Assembly (NCBI RefSeq): GCF_023699475.1
Contig: NZ_JALXFV010000003.1
Coordinates: 195,873 to 259,872 of the forward strand
Reading direction: 5' to 3'
Source: Halomarina rubra
GTDB taxonomy: Archaea > Halobacteriota > Halobacteria > Halobacteriales > Haloarculaceae
Length of the DNA: 64,000 bases
This document shows, piece by piece, positions 1-8,007 of the stretch. The translations under genes and the position numbers were made by a program. The first letter of the stretch is position 1, and each line of letters starts with the position of its first letter. The notes beneath the pieces were generated by a model. That model was not told the DNA's origin. It searched no databases and saw only the letters and a list, made by a program, of their open reading frames with translations.

Positions 1-113
1 GCCGACGCGCCGCCCGCGTCGGCGAACGTCTCGGCGAGGATGCGCGTCTTCTCGTTGGTGGAGGCGGTCGCCTCCAGTCGCTGGTAGACGTCGACCAGCG
101 CGGCGTACTCCAT
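1..113 (-). CDS. ATP-dependent DNA ligase, N-terminal fragment (runs off left edge)
   Basis: Only the first 37 codons lie inside the window. The start is the ATG complementary to 111-113, and the peptide opens MEYAALVDVYQRLEATAS, continues through a Glu-Lys-Thr segment and reaches the window edge in an alanine-rich helix. This pattern matches my memory of the N-terminal DNA-binding domain of archaeal ATP-dependent DNA ligases, which open with a helical Phe/Tyr-x-x-Leu-x-x-x-Tyr-x-x-Leu-Glu segment and a Thr-x-x-Lys-Thr turn. The catalytic Lys motif would lie outside the window, so the assignment rests on the N-terminus alone. Confidence 0.6.
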   Translation of the reverse strand, partial: MEYAALVDVYQRLEATASTNEKTRILAETFADAGGAS

Positions 114-193
114 TACTTCGAACGAGAGGTCGCGGACGCAAAAGCGCACACCCGGCCAGCGACACGCGTCGGTTCGGACGCCCGTACGGCCGT

Positions 194-562
194 TCAGACC
201 GTCTCCAGGACGCCCCGCATCGCCGTCGCCACCTCCGAGAACTCCGCGATGGGCATCCGGTCGGTCGTCGCGAACGCGCCGTGCCCGTCGGCGATGACCC
301 GAATCAGGTAGCCGTTCGAGAACGCCCGTACCGTGAACGCGTACTCGCCGAGTTCGGAGTTACCGTAGTCGCCGACGGCGTCGAACCAGAGGCGTTCGAA
401 CGCGACGAACCGTTCGACGTCCGCGTCCCGTTCGAGGTCCGACCGTAGATACAGCTGTTCGTGGTCGGTCGGCGAGAACGAGACGAGGCTCCGCAGGTCG
501 TCGCCGATGGCCGTCCGGGCGGCGGACACCAGCGGCTCTCGAAGTGATTCGTAGTCGGCCAT
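194..562 (-). CDS. conserved haloarchaeal hypothetical protein
   Basis: A 122-residue acidic protein starting MADYESLREPL. An upstream in-frame start would add 16 residues, but these lack the acidic bias, so the inner ATG at 562 is preferred. The chain is predicted alpha/beta, with an N-terminal helix, a Tyr-Leu-Arg-Ser-Asp turn near residue 41 and a Gly-Tyr-Leu-Ile-Arg-Val strand near residue 82. There is no signal peptide, membrane segment or Cys motif. It resembles small cytosolic haloarchaeal families that sit beside unrelated housekeeping genes; I do not recognise a function. Confidence 0.7.
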   Translation of the reverse strand: MADYESLREPLVSAARTAIGDDLRSLVSFSPTDHEQLYLRSDLERDADVERFVAFERLWFDAVGDYGNSELGEYAFTVRAFSNGYLIRVIADGHGAFATTDRMPIAEFSEVATAMRGVLETV

Positions 563-683
563 GGACGGCGGTAGGTCGCCGACGAGCATACCCGTGACGC
601 ACCGTGACACACCCGTCGAGCGGCCGCCACCGGCCGACAGTCACCGAACCCTCGGCCACGCCCGACCGTCCACCGACGCCGCC

Positions 684-1943
684 TCACCACTCGGTGAGCG
701 CGCCGCGGCCGTGGGTCCACGAGAGAACGCCGAGGAACGTCGCCACCGCCGACAGCGCCGCGGCCCCGCCCAGGAAGAACACCCAGTCGATACCGGGGCC
801 GGCGGTGAGCAACCCGGCCGCGAGCGGTGCGAGGACGCTCCCCGGCCGCCAGACGAGTTCGCGGATACCGAAACTGGAGGCGACGCCGCCGTCGTCGGTT
901 CCCTCGTCGGCGAACAGCGCCATGCTGGCGGGTTCGCGGACGGAGTCGGCGACCCCGAGCAGGCCGTTACAGACGACCAGCGGGACGAACGCCGGCGAGA
1001 GGTCGCCGAGGTACGGCACCTGCGTCGGCGCGCCGAGCGCGAGGCCGATGTCGGGGGTGAACGGCACGGCCAACGCGACCAGCCCGTACGCGCCGCCGCC
1101 GAGGAAGACGAACAGCGCGCGGCCGTAGCGGTCCGAGAGCGACCCGCTGTAGGGTTGGCAGAGCATGTTCGTCAGCTTCTCGGCGACGGCGACGACGCCG
1201 ACGACGAGCGCGGCGTAGCCCAACCCACCGTTGGCGACTTCGAGGCCCGCGTAGACGAGCACCCAACTGCGCACGAGCGTCACCGCGACGGAGTACTGTG
1301 CGCGAAACGAGGTGAGCGTCAACAGCCGCTCGTTGAGCGCGAGGCCCGCGAACGGGTTGCCGCGGATGCGCGTCCCGTCGCGCTCGACGAAGCCGTAGAC
1401 GCCGAGCGTGGCGACGACCAACAGCCCGACGAGTACGCCGTACACCACGTCGAAGCCGTACTGCTGGTAGAGGAAACCCGCCGAGAGCGCCCCGCCGACC
1501 CCCGCCGCCAGTCGGAAGGCGTTGGCCCGCCCGATGCGGTTGGCGCGCTCGTCGTCGGGTGCGAGTTCCCCGACCATCGCCAGCGAGAGGATGCCCGTCG
1601 CCGTCGCGCCCAGCCCCTGCAACCCGCGAGCGACGACCAGCCCGAGACTCCCGCTCGCCAGCGAGAACGAGGCGTACGCCAGCACCGAGAGCACCAGCCC
1701 CACGAGCAGCACGTCGCGTTTGTCGTAGCGGTCACCCGCCCACGCGACGGGGACGACGGCGGCCGTCTGGGCGACGGTGAACCCGGTGTAGAACAGTCCG
1801 AGGACGAGGCCGGAGGGGTCGTAGAGGTTGATGTACGTCGGCAGGAGGGTGGCGAGCGTCGCGAAACCGAAGCCCGCGGCGAACCGCGTCAGATACAGCG
1901 CACCGAACTGCAACCTGTCGTCGACACCCGCCCCATCCTTCAT
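684..1943 (-). CDS. MFS transporter
   Basis: A 419-residue polytopic membrane protein with about 12 hydrophobic segments. The start is taken at the ATG at 1943 (MKDGAGVDDRLQFG), because the 41 codons upstream are Arg-rich and unlike the acidic proteome. The loop GDRYDKRDVLL after the second segment is the MFS motif A (G-x-x-x-D-R-x-x-R/K-R), and the sequence YSGSLSDRYGRAL in the second half is its partner copy. This fits the drug or sugar efflux branch of the family. The substrate cannot be told from sequence, and the neighbours give no pathway context. Confidence 0.85.
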   Translation of the reverse strand: MKDGAGVDDRLQFGALYLTRFAAGFGFATLATLLPTYINLYDPSGLVLGLFYTGFTVAQTAAVVPVAWAGDRYDKRDVLLVGLVLSVLAYASFSLASGSLGLVVARGLQGLGATATGILSLAMVGELAPDDERANRIGRANAFRLAAGVGGALSAGFLYQQYGFDVVYGVLVGLLVVATLGVYGFVERDGTRIRGNPFAGLALNERLLTLTSFRAQYSVAVTLVRSWVLVYAGLEVANGGLGYAALVVGVVAVAEKLTNMLCQPYSGSLSDRYGRALFVFLGGGAYGLVALAVPFTPDIGLALGAPTQVPYLGDLSPAFVPLVVCNGLLGVADSVREPASMALFADEGTDDGGVASSFGIRELVWRPGSVLAPLAAGLLTAGPGIDWVFFLGGAAALSAVATFLGVLSWTHGRGALTEW

Positions 1944-2147
1944 ACGAGCGCTCCGGCCAGCGCGCGAAAAGGGCTTGCGAACCGTGACCGTCGGCCTGAG
2001 CGACCGATGCGGGACGTCTCGCTCGCGTAGCGTGCGGGAGTCGCGCGACTCACGGTTCGGTTCCACTCACCGTCCGCTGCTCTGCGACGCTCGCTCCCTC
2101 CGGTCGCTCCGGAAGGCTCGCGCTGCTCGCGGGAACTCCGAATCGCG
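1944..2147. repeat. intergenic spacer with GC-rich CGCTCGCTCC-type repeat
   Basis: The spacer between the MFS gene and the EthD-like gene holds, at about 2085-2140, a run of imperfect palindromic CTCGCT/CGGTCGCTCC/GGAAGGCTCGCG units. It is a degenerate member of the dispersed intergenic repeat seen near 3850, 8731-9004, 10611-10720 and 39770-39970. No gene is evident in it. Confidence 0.4.
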
Positions 2148-2471
2148 CTACTCGGCCTCGTCCCCGACCACGACGTGCTCCTCGACGACCATCTGGAGCA
2201 TCCGGTCGCCGGTGAACTCGGCGATGTTCCGGGCGGTCTCCGCGCCCTCGGGGGAGTCCATCGCCGCGTTCAGCGCCGCCTCGTCGTCGAAGTACAGCTG
2301 TGCGAACCCGTCGTACTGCGAGCGGCCGGGGTCCGAGGGGAAGGAGACGGTGTAGCGTCGCAACCCCGGGAGTTCGCTCGCGACCGGCGCGTGGTCGTCG
2401 AGCCAGTAGTCACGGAACTCCTCGAAGGACATCCCGTCGGCACGGGAGAGCCCGAAGACGAGTTTGTGCAT
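2148..2471 (-). CDS. EthD-domain protein (dimeric alpha/beta barrel)
   Basis: A 107-residue protein starting MHKLVFGLSR at the ATG at 2471. The longer reading frame upstream is Pro/Ser-rich and antisense to the neighbouring gene, so it is rejected. Residues 15-40 carry the EthD signature: Ser-Phe-Glu-Glu-Phe-Arg-Asp-Tyr-Trp, then Asp-His-Ala-Pro, then Leu-Pro-Gly-Leu-Arg-Arg-Tyr. A Phe-Asp-Asp-Glu-Ala-Ala strand/helix junction and a second Pro-Glu-Gly helix follow, as in this ferredoxin-like family. EthD was named from ether degradation, but most relatives are small dimeric enzymes of unknown substrate. Confidence 0.8.
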   Translation of the reverse strand: MHKLVFGLSRADGMSFEEFRDYWLDDHAPVASELPGLRRYTVSFPSDPGRSQYDGFAQLYFDDEAALNAAMDSPEGAETARNIAEFTGDRMLQMVVEEHVVVGDEAE

Positions 2472-2574
2472 GGCGCGAGTGGGAGACGACCCGACGTAAC
2501 TGTTCGGGGCCGTGACACCCTCGCTGCCGCGTAGTCCGGCGAATTGATAAGCACCCCCCGAGAACCGGCGAGCA

Positions 2575-2955
2575 ATGGAGTGTGACAGACGCACGTTCGT
2601 TCGAGCGACCGTGGCGGCCGGTGCGGCCGCCGCAGGGACGACCGGCGCAGCCGTCGCCGGAGCACAGGAGACCGAAGGCGGCAACGAGTCACAGAACGGG
2701 ACCGAGAGCGGTGGCGCGGGCAACCAGAGCGGCAACGCCAGCGGTGAGGGCGGCGAAGGCGAGGGGGCCGGCCCGGAGTCGGAAGCGCCGCCCATCGACA
2801 TGCAGTCGTTGACGGTCATCTTCGGGGCGGCCGTGATGGCCGCGCTGTCGCCCATCGTGTTCGGGGCGCTGTTGCTCCTTCGCGGGCGCGGCGGGAGCGA
2901 CGGCGACGACGAGACGCCGAGCGGCGGGAAGCGCTACGGCGGCGGCTCCTCGTGA
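2575..2955 (+). CDS. Tat-type secreted protein with C-terminal membrane anchor
   Basis: A 126-residue protein with three parts. Residues 1-31 look like a twin-arginine signal: Asp-Arg-Arg-Thr-Phe-Val-Arg followed by an Ala/Gly-rich hydrophobic core ending Ala-Val-Ala-Gly-Ala-Gln. Residues 32-75 are a Gly/Asn/Glu/Ser linker, probably extracellular and possibly glycosylated (several Asn-x-Ser/Thr sites). Residues 82-105 form one transmembrane helix followed by Arg-Gly-Arg and a short cytosolic tail. There is no catalytic domain. A TATA-like element (gataagc) lies close upstream. The function is unknown; a small surface protein is the safest reading. Confidence 0.7.
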   Translation: MECDRRTFVRATVAAGAAAAGTTGAAVAGAQETEGGNESQNGTESGGAGNQSGNASGEGGEGEGAGPESEAPPIDMQSLTVIFGAAVMAALSPIVFGALLLLRGRGGSDGDDETPSGGKRYGGGSS

Positions 2956-3022
2956 GCGACTGCGGGAGGTGGGGAGACCGCACCACCCGCGACGTTAAGC
3001 GCGCGCCGACCCACTGCCGGGT

Positions 3023-3844
3023 ATGAGCGGCCTGTCGCTCGACCCCGAGCAGTTGGACCGGTACTCCCGACACATCATCATGGACGAAGTGGGGCCGGAG
3101 GGCCAACAGCGACTGCTCGACTCGCGCATCCTCTGTCTCGGCGCGGGCGGCCTCGGCTCCCCTGTCATCCAGTACCTCGCGGCGGCGGGCGTCGGCACCA
3201 TCGGTATCGCCGACGACGACGTCGTCGAGCGCTCGAACCTCCAGCGGCAGGTCGTCCACGGCGAGAGCGACATCGGCCGCCCGAAGGTCGACTCCGCCGC
3301 CGACTTCGTCGCCGAGCAGAACCCCGACGTGGCAGTCGAGCGCCACGAGACGCGGGTCACCAGCGAGAACGTCGAGGACCTCGTCGCGGAGTACGACGTC
3401 GTCGTCGACGGCTCGGACAACTTCTCGACGCGCTACCTCGTCAACGACGCCTGCACGCTCGCGGGCGTCCCGTTCTCCCACGGCGCTATCCTCAAGTTCG
3501 AAGGCCAGGTGACGACGTTCGAGGCCCGCGAGGAGTCGCCGTGTTATCGCTGTATCTTCCCCGAAGCGCCACCGGCCGGCAGCGTCCCCTCCTGTGCCGA
3601 AGCGGGCGTGCTGGGCGTCCTCCCCGGCACCGTCGGCTGCATCCAGGCGACCGAAGCCGTCAAACTCGCGATGGGCTACGGCGAGACCCTCGACGGCCGT
3701 CTCGTGCTCTACGACGCCGCCGACATGACGTTCGACACCGCCGAAATCCGCAAGAACCCGAACTGCCCGGTGTGTGGCGAGAACCCCGACATCGGGTCGG
3801 TCCACGACGTCGAGTACACGGACACCTGCGCCATCGGTGACTGA
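3023..3844 (+). CDS. ubaA: SAMP-activating E1-like enzyme (UbaA / MoeB-ThiF family)
   Basis: A 273-residue E1-like enzyme. It is expected to adenylate the C-terminal glycine of ubiquitin-like SAMPs, for protein sampylation and for sulfur transfer to tRNA and molybdopterin. Residues 40-46 (GAGGLGS) form the nucleotide-binding loop, and SNLQRQ at 71-76 and the Asp-Gly-Ser-Asp-Asn-Phe turn at 129-134 are family hallmarks. CxxC pairs at 174/177 and 248/251 bind zinc, and Cys191 in PSCAEAG is the likely catalytic Cys. Length and motifs match haloarchaeal UbaA, the single E1 of Haloferax volcanii. It faces a JAMM desampylase gene 104 nt away. Confidence 0.92.
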   Translation: MSGLSLDPEQLDRYSRHIIMDEVGPEGQQRLLDSRILCLGAGGLGSPVIQYLAAAGVGTIGIADDDVVERSNLQRQVVHGESDIGRPKVDSAADFVAEQNPDVAVERHETRVTSENVEDLVAEYDVVVDGSDNFSTRYLVNDACTLAGVPFSHGAILKFEGQVTTFEAREESPCYRCIFPEAPPAGSVPSCAEAGVLGVLPGTVGCIQATEAVKLAMGYGETLDGRLVLYDAADMTFDTAEIRKNPNCPVCGENPDIGSVHDVEYTDTCAIGD

Positions 3845-3948
3845 GTGCGCGGTTCGGAACGAACGCAGTGAGCGAGAACCGCGGGGAACGCGAACGGCGA
3901 AGGAGAACCGCACGAGTGCGACCGACGGGGAAGCGAGCCGCGACCCCG
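3845..3948. repeat. short dispersed repeat between convergent genes
   Basis: The spacer between ubaA and the convergent JAMM gene contains GAACGCAGTGAGCGAGAACC-like sequence (about 3859-3879) and a second degenerate copy (about 3896-3945). The same core, or its reverse complement, recurs at 8829-8856, 8974-9001, 10690-10720 and 39885-39900. Confidence 0.45.
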
Positions 3949-4371
3949 TCACTCGACGCTGACGACCAACGAGTCGAAGCGCTCGCCCGTCCAGCGCCAC
4001 GCGCCGAGTCGTGGCTCCGCCTCGGCCAGCGAGACGATGCAGTACACCGCGTCGGGCCACGTCGCCTGAGCCTCGTCGGTCGCGCTCGGCCCCGCCGGTC
4101 CCCGCGGGTGGGAGTGGTAGAACCCGACGACGTCGTCGCCGTCGTCCTCGACGGTCTGGAGCGCCTCGAACTGCGCCGCCGGGTCGAGCTGGTAGCGCGT
4201 CTCGGGCGTCGCCGCGACGTTCGGCACGCGCTCGACGCGGGTGACACGGGCCGGGTCGCCGTCGCGCCGCTCGCGCCCGCCGAGGACGCCACACACCTCC
4301 TCGGGGGACCCCTCGCGAGCGTGTGTCACCAACGCGTCGCGGACCGCGGGGGTGAGGACGAATCGCTCCAT
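3949..4371 (-). CDS. JAMM/MPN+ metalloprotease, likely desampylase
   Basis: A 140-residue single-domain MPN+ protein. The JAMM zinc motif is complete: Glu25 in PEEVCG, His86 and His88 in HSHP, then seven residues to Ser96 and Asp99 (H-x-H-x7-S-x2-D). The size and motif match haloarchaeal JAMM1, the enzyme that removes SAMP modifiers from lysines. Its ATG overlaps the stop of the upstream BtuF-like gene (TGATG), so both are probably co-transcribed and translationally coupled. It lies convergent to ubaA, so activator and remover of the same modifier are neighbours. The fold and zinc site are secure; the substrate is inferred. Confidence 0.88.
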   Translation of the reverse strand: MERFVLTPAVRDALVTHAREGSPEEVCGVLGGRERRDGDPARVTRVERVPNVAATPETRYQLDPAAQFEALQTVEDDGDDVVGFYHSHPRGPAGPSATDEAQATWPDAVYCIVSLAEAEPRLGAWRWTGERFDSLVVSVE

Positions 4372-5303
4372 CAGTCGCCCGCGGCCGGTTCGGCGCGCAA
4401 CTCGTCGAGCGGCCGGGCGACGTCAGCGGGGGGCGACTCGAACCGGTCGGGGTGGAGCAGCCCAGCGAGGTGTTCGAGCGTGTCGACGAGTCGCGGCCCG
4501 GGACGGTTGACGTAGTGGTGGCCGTCCATCGCGAACGCGCGACCCTCCCGAACTGCTGGGAGGTCGTCGAACCCGTCGCGGTCGGTGAGGTCCGCGAGGT
4601 TCTCGCGGGTCTGGTCGAGTTCGAACCCACACGGCGCGGCGACGAGGACGTCGGGGGCGGTCTCACGCACCGTCTCCCACTCGCGGGGCGTCGACGCCTC
4701 GGCGGCCAACAGGAACTCCCCACCCGCGTACTCGACCAGTTCGGGCGTCCAGTGGCCCGCCGTCATCACGGGGTCGAGCCAGTCGAGGACGACGGTTCGC
4801 GGCCGCTCGGACGTGGAGAGTCCGTCGGTTCGCTCGCGGACCGCCGCGACGCGCGCTCGCAGGTCCGCGACGACTCGCTCGGCGCGCTCCTCGCGGCCCG
4901 TCGCCCGCCCGAGTCGCTGGAGGTCGTCGAACACGTCGTCGAGGCCGTGGGGGTCGAGCGTCAGCACCTCGCAGTCCAGGTCGAGGGCGGCGATGGCGTC
5001 GTGGACGACCACCTCGTCGACCGCACAGACGTCGCACAACCCCTGCGTGACGACGAGGTCCGGGTCCGCCTCTCGGAGCACGTCGCGGTCGATGGCGTAG
5101 ACGCCCTCGCCGGCCGCTTCGACGGCCCGTACCTGCGTGTCGATGTCGCCGCTCGACGCCGCGGCGTCGACACGTGTCCCGACGACCGACGGCTTCTCGG
5201 TCGCCGCGGGGGGCCAGTCGCACTCGTGGGAGACCGCCACCGGGTCGAGACCGAGCGCGTAGACGAGTTCCGTCGCCGACGGAAGCAACGAGACGATGTT
5301 CAT
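4371..5303 (-). CDS. BtuF-like cobalamin-binding protein without signal peptide
   Basis: A 310-residue protein of the helical-backbone (class III) substrate-binding family. It starts MNIVSLLPSATELVYALG; the SLLPSATE opening and the later VVTQGLCDVCAV and HVYAID-type segments are typical of the BtuF-like group annotated as cobalamin-binding. The 17 upstream codons are Arg-rich and rejected. There is no signal peptide or lipobox, so it is probably cytosolic, unlike true ABC binding proteins, and no BtuC or BtuD gene lies nearby. It overlaps the JAMM gene by TGATG. The ligand is not established; iron-siderophore or corrinoid binding are both possible. Confidence 0.75.
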   Translation of the reverse strand: MNIVSLLPSATELVYALGLDPVAVSHECDWPPAATEKPSVVGTRVDAAASSGDIDTQVRAVEAAGEGVYAIDRDVLREADPDLVVTQGLCDVCAVDEVVVHDAIAALDLDCEVLTLDPHGLDDVFDDLQRLGRATGREERAERVVADLRARVAAVRERTDGLSTSERPRTVVLDWLDPVMTAGHWTPELVEYAGGEFLLAAEASTPREWETVRETAPDVLVAAPCGFELDQTRENLADLTDRDGFDDLPAVREGRAFAMDGHHYVNRPGPRLVDTLEHLAGLLHPDRFESPPADVARPLDELRAEPAAGD

Positions 5304-5390
5304 ACCTCGCCTACGGCGCTCACGTCCGTAAATCCGAGCGCCCCACCGACCCATCCGTTTCGAGTAGAGAGACAGTCACACCGAGAGAAA

Positions 5391-5420
5391 GTATTTACCG
5401 TCGTGTACGAAAGGACGAGT
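5391..5420 (+). promoter_or_regulatory. TATA-like element for leaderless small ORF
   Basis: The sequence gtatttaccg at 5391-5400 is centred about 26 nt before the ATG at 5421, the spacing expected when the transcript starts at or next to the start codon, as in most haloarchaeal genes. Confidence 0.45.
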
Positions 5421-5525
5421 ATGCAGTCCCTCCAGACCACCGAGACTCGCGCCGCCGTTCGGGCCGCCGCCGAAGATGGCGTCCGAGCGTACCTCGCGGC
5501 CCGCCGCCGGGACCGAGACCGCTGA
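5421..5525 (+). CDS. small 34-residue ORF, function unknown
   Basis: A short ORF starting MQSLQTTETRAAVRAAAEDG and ending in an Arg-rich tail. A TATA-like element lies at leaderless spacing before its ATG, and the peptide forms one amphipathic helix with an acidic N-terminal half. It is divergent from the BtuF-like gene and 51 nt upstream of the DUF1232 gene. Small leaderless proteins of this size are common in haloarchaea, but the strongly basic C-terminus is atypical. It could be a real microprotein or a leader; I cannot decide from the sequence alone. Confidence 0.4.
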   Translation: MQSLQTTETRAAVRAAAEDGVRAYLAARRRDRDR

Positions 5526-5576
5526 GCGACCGCCGCTACCCTCAATCTCGCTGCGCGCCTACCACCAGCGATCGCG

Positions 5577-5921
5577 ATGACTCGTCTCCGACTCGGGGTG
5601 GTTCCCGAAGCGTACACGCTCGTCCGCGTCGCGTTCGACGAACGCACACCACGGCGGGTGACCGCACTCGTCCTCGCGCTGGTCGCGTACCTGCTCGTCC
5701 CGGTCGACCTGATTCCGGACGTCGCGCTCGGAGTGGGGTGGCTCGACGACCTCGCACTGGGCGTCGCCGTCCACCGACTCGTCCTCGGTCGCGTCCCCGA
5801 AACGGTGGTCGCCGAACATCGGGCCGCGGCCCGTGAGCACGCGTTCGCGGCCGGGGCCGTCGCACTCGGTGCGCTCCTGGCGGTCGGCGTACTCGCGGCG
5901 TGGAGTCTCGGCTTCGTCTGA
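5577..5921 (+). CDS. YkvA/DUF1232 family membrane protein
   Basis: A 114-residue protein. Residues 25-60 hold the DUF1232 core: Thr-Pro-Arg-Arg-Val, a hydrophobic helix, and the diagnostic VPVDLIPDVAL turn followed by Gly-Trp-Leu-Asp-Asp. A second hydrophobic helix near residues 88-112 ends the chain. The family is widespread (YkvA in Bacillus) and membrane-associated, without a firm function. The start ATG follows a purine-rich stretch. It could be co-transcribed with the small ORF just upstream. Confidence 0.82.
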   Translation: MTRLRLGVVPEAYTLVRVAFDERTPRRVTALVLALVAYLLVPVDLIPDVALGVGWLDDLALGVAVHRLVLGRVPETVVAEHRAAAREHAFAAGAVALGALLAVGVLAAWSLGFV

Positions 5922-5999
5922 GCGGGGCACGCGTCACCGGCACCGAGCGACCGCCGCCGAACCGACGCACCTACCCCACCCGCCGGCCTAGCACCGCCG

Positions 6000-6548
6000 A
6001 TGGAGGAGTACCGCGTCCTCGCGAGCCCCCGCGACCCCGACGAACGCCTGTTGCTCGACACCGCGGCCGACCCGACGTTCGTCCCCGCGTCGGCGCTCGA
6101 CGGCGTCGACCCGGGCAACCGCGTCAGGGCGGCACTCGACTGGACCACCGGAAGGGAGGACGGCCCCGCCGTGACCGAGTTCGAGGTCGTCGACTCGACC
6201 CGGTTTCGCTTCCGACGGGACGTGACGCCGCTGTTCGAAGCCGCCGCCGACTGCTGGCAGCGCGCGATGGCCGACGGCGAGGCGATGGACACCCGCGTGC
6301 TCCGGAACACCGACGCCGACCCCGTGGGCCTCGTCGTCGTCTTCGCCGAGCAACCCGGCGCGCGCGACCTGTTCGGCGAGTTCGAGGACGGGACGAAGCC
6401 ACTCGACCCACTGTTGGAGGGTGTGCCATCCGAACCGCCGTACGAGGTGTTCGTCCTCGACCCCGCGGAGCACCGCTGTGTCGCCGTCACCGTCGCGTTC
6501 GACCCCCAGGGACGGTTCGCGGACACGATGCGCGACACGTACTGCTGA
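6000..6548 (+). CDS. conserved haloarchaeal hypothetical protein
   Basis: A 182-residue soluble acidic protein starting MEEYRVLASPRDPDERLLLD. It has no signal peptide or membrane helix. Notable segments are a Phe-Arg-Phe-Arg-Arg strand near 70, a helix with Cys-Trp near 84-86, a Leu-Val-Val-Val-Phe-Ala-Glu strand near 112 and a C-terminal Asp-Thr-Tyr-Cys. The pattern fits an alpha/beta domain known to me only as a haloarchaeal unknown. The next gene lies 69 nt downstream on the same strand and may share its transcript. I assign no function. Confidence 0.75.
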   Translation: MEEYRVLASPRDPDERLLLDTAADPTFVPASALDGVDPGNRVRAALDWTTGREDGPAVTEFEVVDSTRFRFRRDVTPLFEAAADCWQRAMADGEAMDTRVLRNTDADPVGLVVVFAEQPGARDLFGEFEDGTKPLDPLLEGVPSEPPYEVFVLDPAEHRCVAVTVAFDPQGRFADTMRDTYC

Positions 6549-6617
6549 GTCGTCGGGGCCGCACACACCGACGGCCTCGCCCGCGGCGCTTTTTACCCCT
6601 CCCGACGTGCTCGGAGT

Positions 6618-6986
6618 ATGCCCCGGCCCATCGACGAGGCGCTCTACCACCACCTGGAGAGCCAACTGATGAGTCGGAACGTCTACCTCACCGCGGCGGG
6701 CGTCGTCGACGGCACGCTCGAACTCGTCTACGAGACGGTGATGCCCGAAGGTGGGATGGACCCCCGACAGGTGGGAAGCGTCGTCGTCATCCTCCGCGAG
6801 TTCGAGGGGTGGGAGCCACGGGACGTCGCCGCGACGGCGACCAACGCCGACGGCGTCGTCCACGGGACGTGGTTCGTCGACGAGTCGTGGCTGCGCGACC
6901 TGGAGGCGGGCGACCTCTCGGAGGAGGAGTTCTCGACGCTCGCCATCGACGCGGTGCGGTCGTGGGGACCACGAACCGAGGGGTGA
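6618..6986 (+). CDS. conserved haloarchaeal hypothetical protein
   Basis: A 122-residue acidic protein starting MPRPIDEALYHHLESQLMSRN. The first helix is followed by beta-strand patterns around Leu-Glu-Leu-Val-Tyr-Glu-Thr (near 34-41) and Ser-Val-Val-Val-Ile-Leu-Arg-Glu-Phe (near 53-63), then a Trp-rich half (Gly-Trp, Gly-Thr-Trp-Phe, Ser-Trp-Leu). There is no signal peptide, transmembrane segment or metal motif. A TTTTTA TATA-like element lies 20-30 nt before the ATG (about 6590-6596), supporting this start. I do not recognise a function. Confidence 0.75.
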   Translation: MPRPIDEALYHHLESQLMSRNVYLTAAGVVDGTLELVYETVMPEGGMDPRQVGSVVVILREFEGWEPRDVAATATNADGVVHGTWFVDESWLRDLEAGDLSEEEFSTLAIDAVRSWGPRTEG

Positions 6987-7100
6987 CGGGACCGCTCCGC
7001 GAGCGCCAGTGAGGGCCAACTACCGGACGGAACGCGTGACACTCACCGCAGTCGACGGCTCGGCCCCTCCGGTTATCTCGCTCGGACGTGACAGCAGTGC

Positions 7101-7937
7101 ATGGATTTCGAGTCGACCGTCTCGCGGGCGAAAGCGACCTTGGCCCTGTTCAGCGAGAAGAACGTCACGTTCCTCGCCGGGAGCATCGCCTACAGCGCGT
7201 TCGTCTCGCTGGTGCCGCTGGTGATGTTCTTCTTCCTCGCGGTCTCGGTGGCCGGCGCGCCCGAACTCCAGGACCGAATCGTCGAGGTCGCCACGAACAG
7301 CGTCTCGCCCTCCGTCGGCGAGATAATCGGCGTGATGATCGACTCACAGAGCAGTTCCGGGACCGGGTCGACCGTCGGCGCGTCCATCATCGGGGTGCTC
7401 ACGCTCACCTGGGGTGCGATCAAGGTGTTCCGCGGGCTCGACACCGCGTTCTCGGAGATCTACGAGACGACCGCCAAGGAGTCGTTCGTCGGCCAGCTCA
7501 AGAAGAGCCTGCTGATACTCGTCGTCCTCACGGTCGGTATCGTCGCGATGGTCGGGGCGACCAGCGTCGTCGCGTTCCTCTCGTTCGTCCCGCTCATCCA
7601 CGTCGTCGTTCCGCTGTTGCTCGTCGTCGGCCTCGCCCTCGCGTTCCTCCCGATGTACTACCTGTTCCCCGACGTCGACCACAGCCCACGGGACGTGCTC
7701 CCCGGGACGGTGTTCGCGGCCGTCGGCTGGACGCTGTTGCAGGTGCTGTTCCAGGTGTACGTCGGCCTCACCGAGGGCGACGGGAACCTCATCGCGAGCA
7801 TCCTCCTGTTCGTCACGTGGCTCTACTTCACCGGCGTCGTGCTGTTGCTCGGCGCGACGCTCAACGCGGTCGTGCTCGGCCGCGCCGAGGAGGCCGTCGG
7901 GCGGAGCGCGGACACTGCCAGCGGCGCACGGACGTGA
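7101..7937 (+). CDS. YihY/BrkB family inner-membrane protein
   Basis: A 278-residue polytopic membrane protein. An N-terminal amphipathic segment (AKATLALFSEKNVTFLAGS) precedes six hydrophobic segments. The motif Ile-Ala-Tyr-Ser-Ala-Phe-Val-Ser-Leu-Val-Pro-Leu near residue 28 and the central Trp-Gly-Ala-Ile-Lys-Val-Phe-Arg-Gly-Leu are family marks, as is the later YYLFPDVDH segment. The family was once called ribonuclease BN by mistake; its members are now treated as membrane proteins of uncertain role, possibly transport. The acidic loop Gly-Leu-Thr-Glu-Gly-Asp faces outside in the predicted topology. Confidence 0.85.
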   Translation: MDFESTVSRAKATLALFSEKNVTFLAGSIAYSAFVSLVPLVMFFFLAVSVAGAPELQDRIVEVATNSVSPSVGEIIGVMIDSQSSSGTGSTVGASIIGVLTLTWGAIKVFRGLDTAFSEIYETTAKESFVGQLKKSLLILVVLTVGIVAMVGATSVVAFLSFVPLIHVVVPLLLVVGLALAFLPMYYLFPDVDHSPRDVLPGTVFAAVGWTLLQVLFQVYVGLTEGDGNLIASILLFVTWLYFTGVVLLLGATLNAVVLGRAEEAVGRSADTASGART

Positions 7938-8007
7938 GCCACGGTCGGAACGCCACCGCTCGGAGTGACCGGACGCGACGCCAGTGTCTCCGACGCGGGC
8001 CGGCGAC

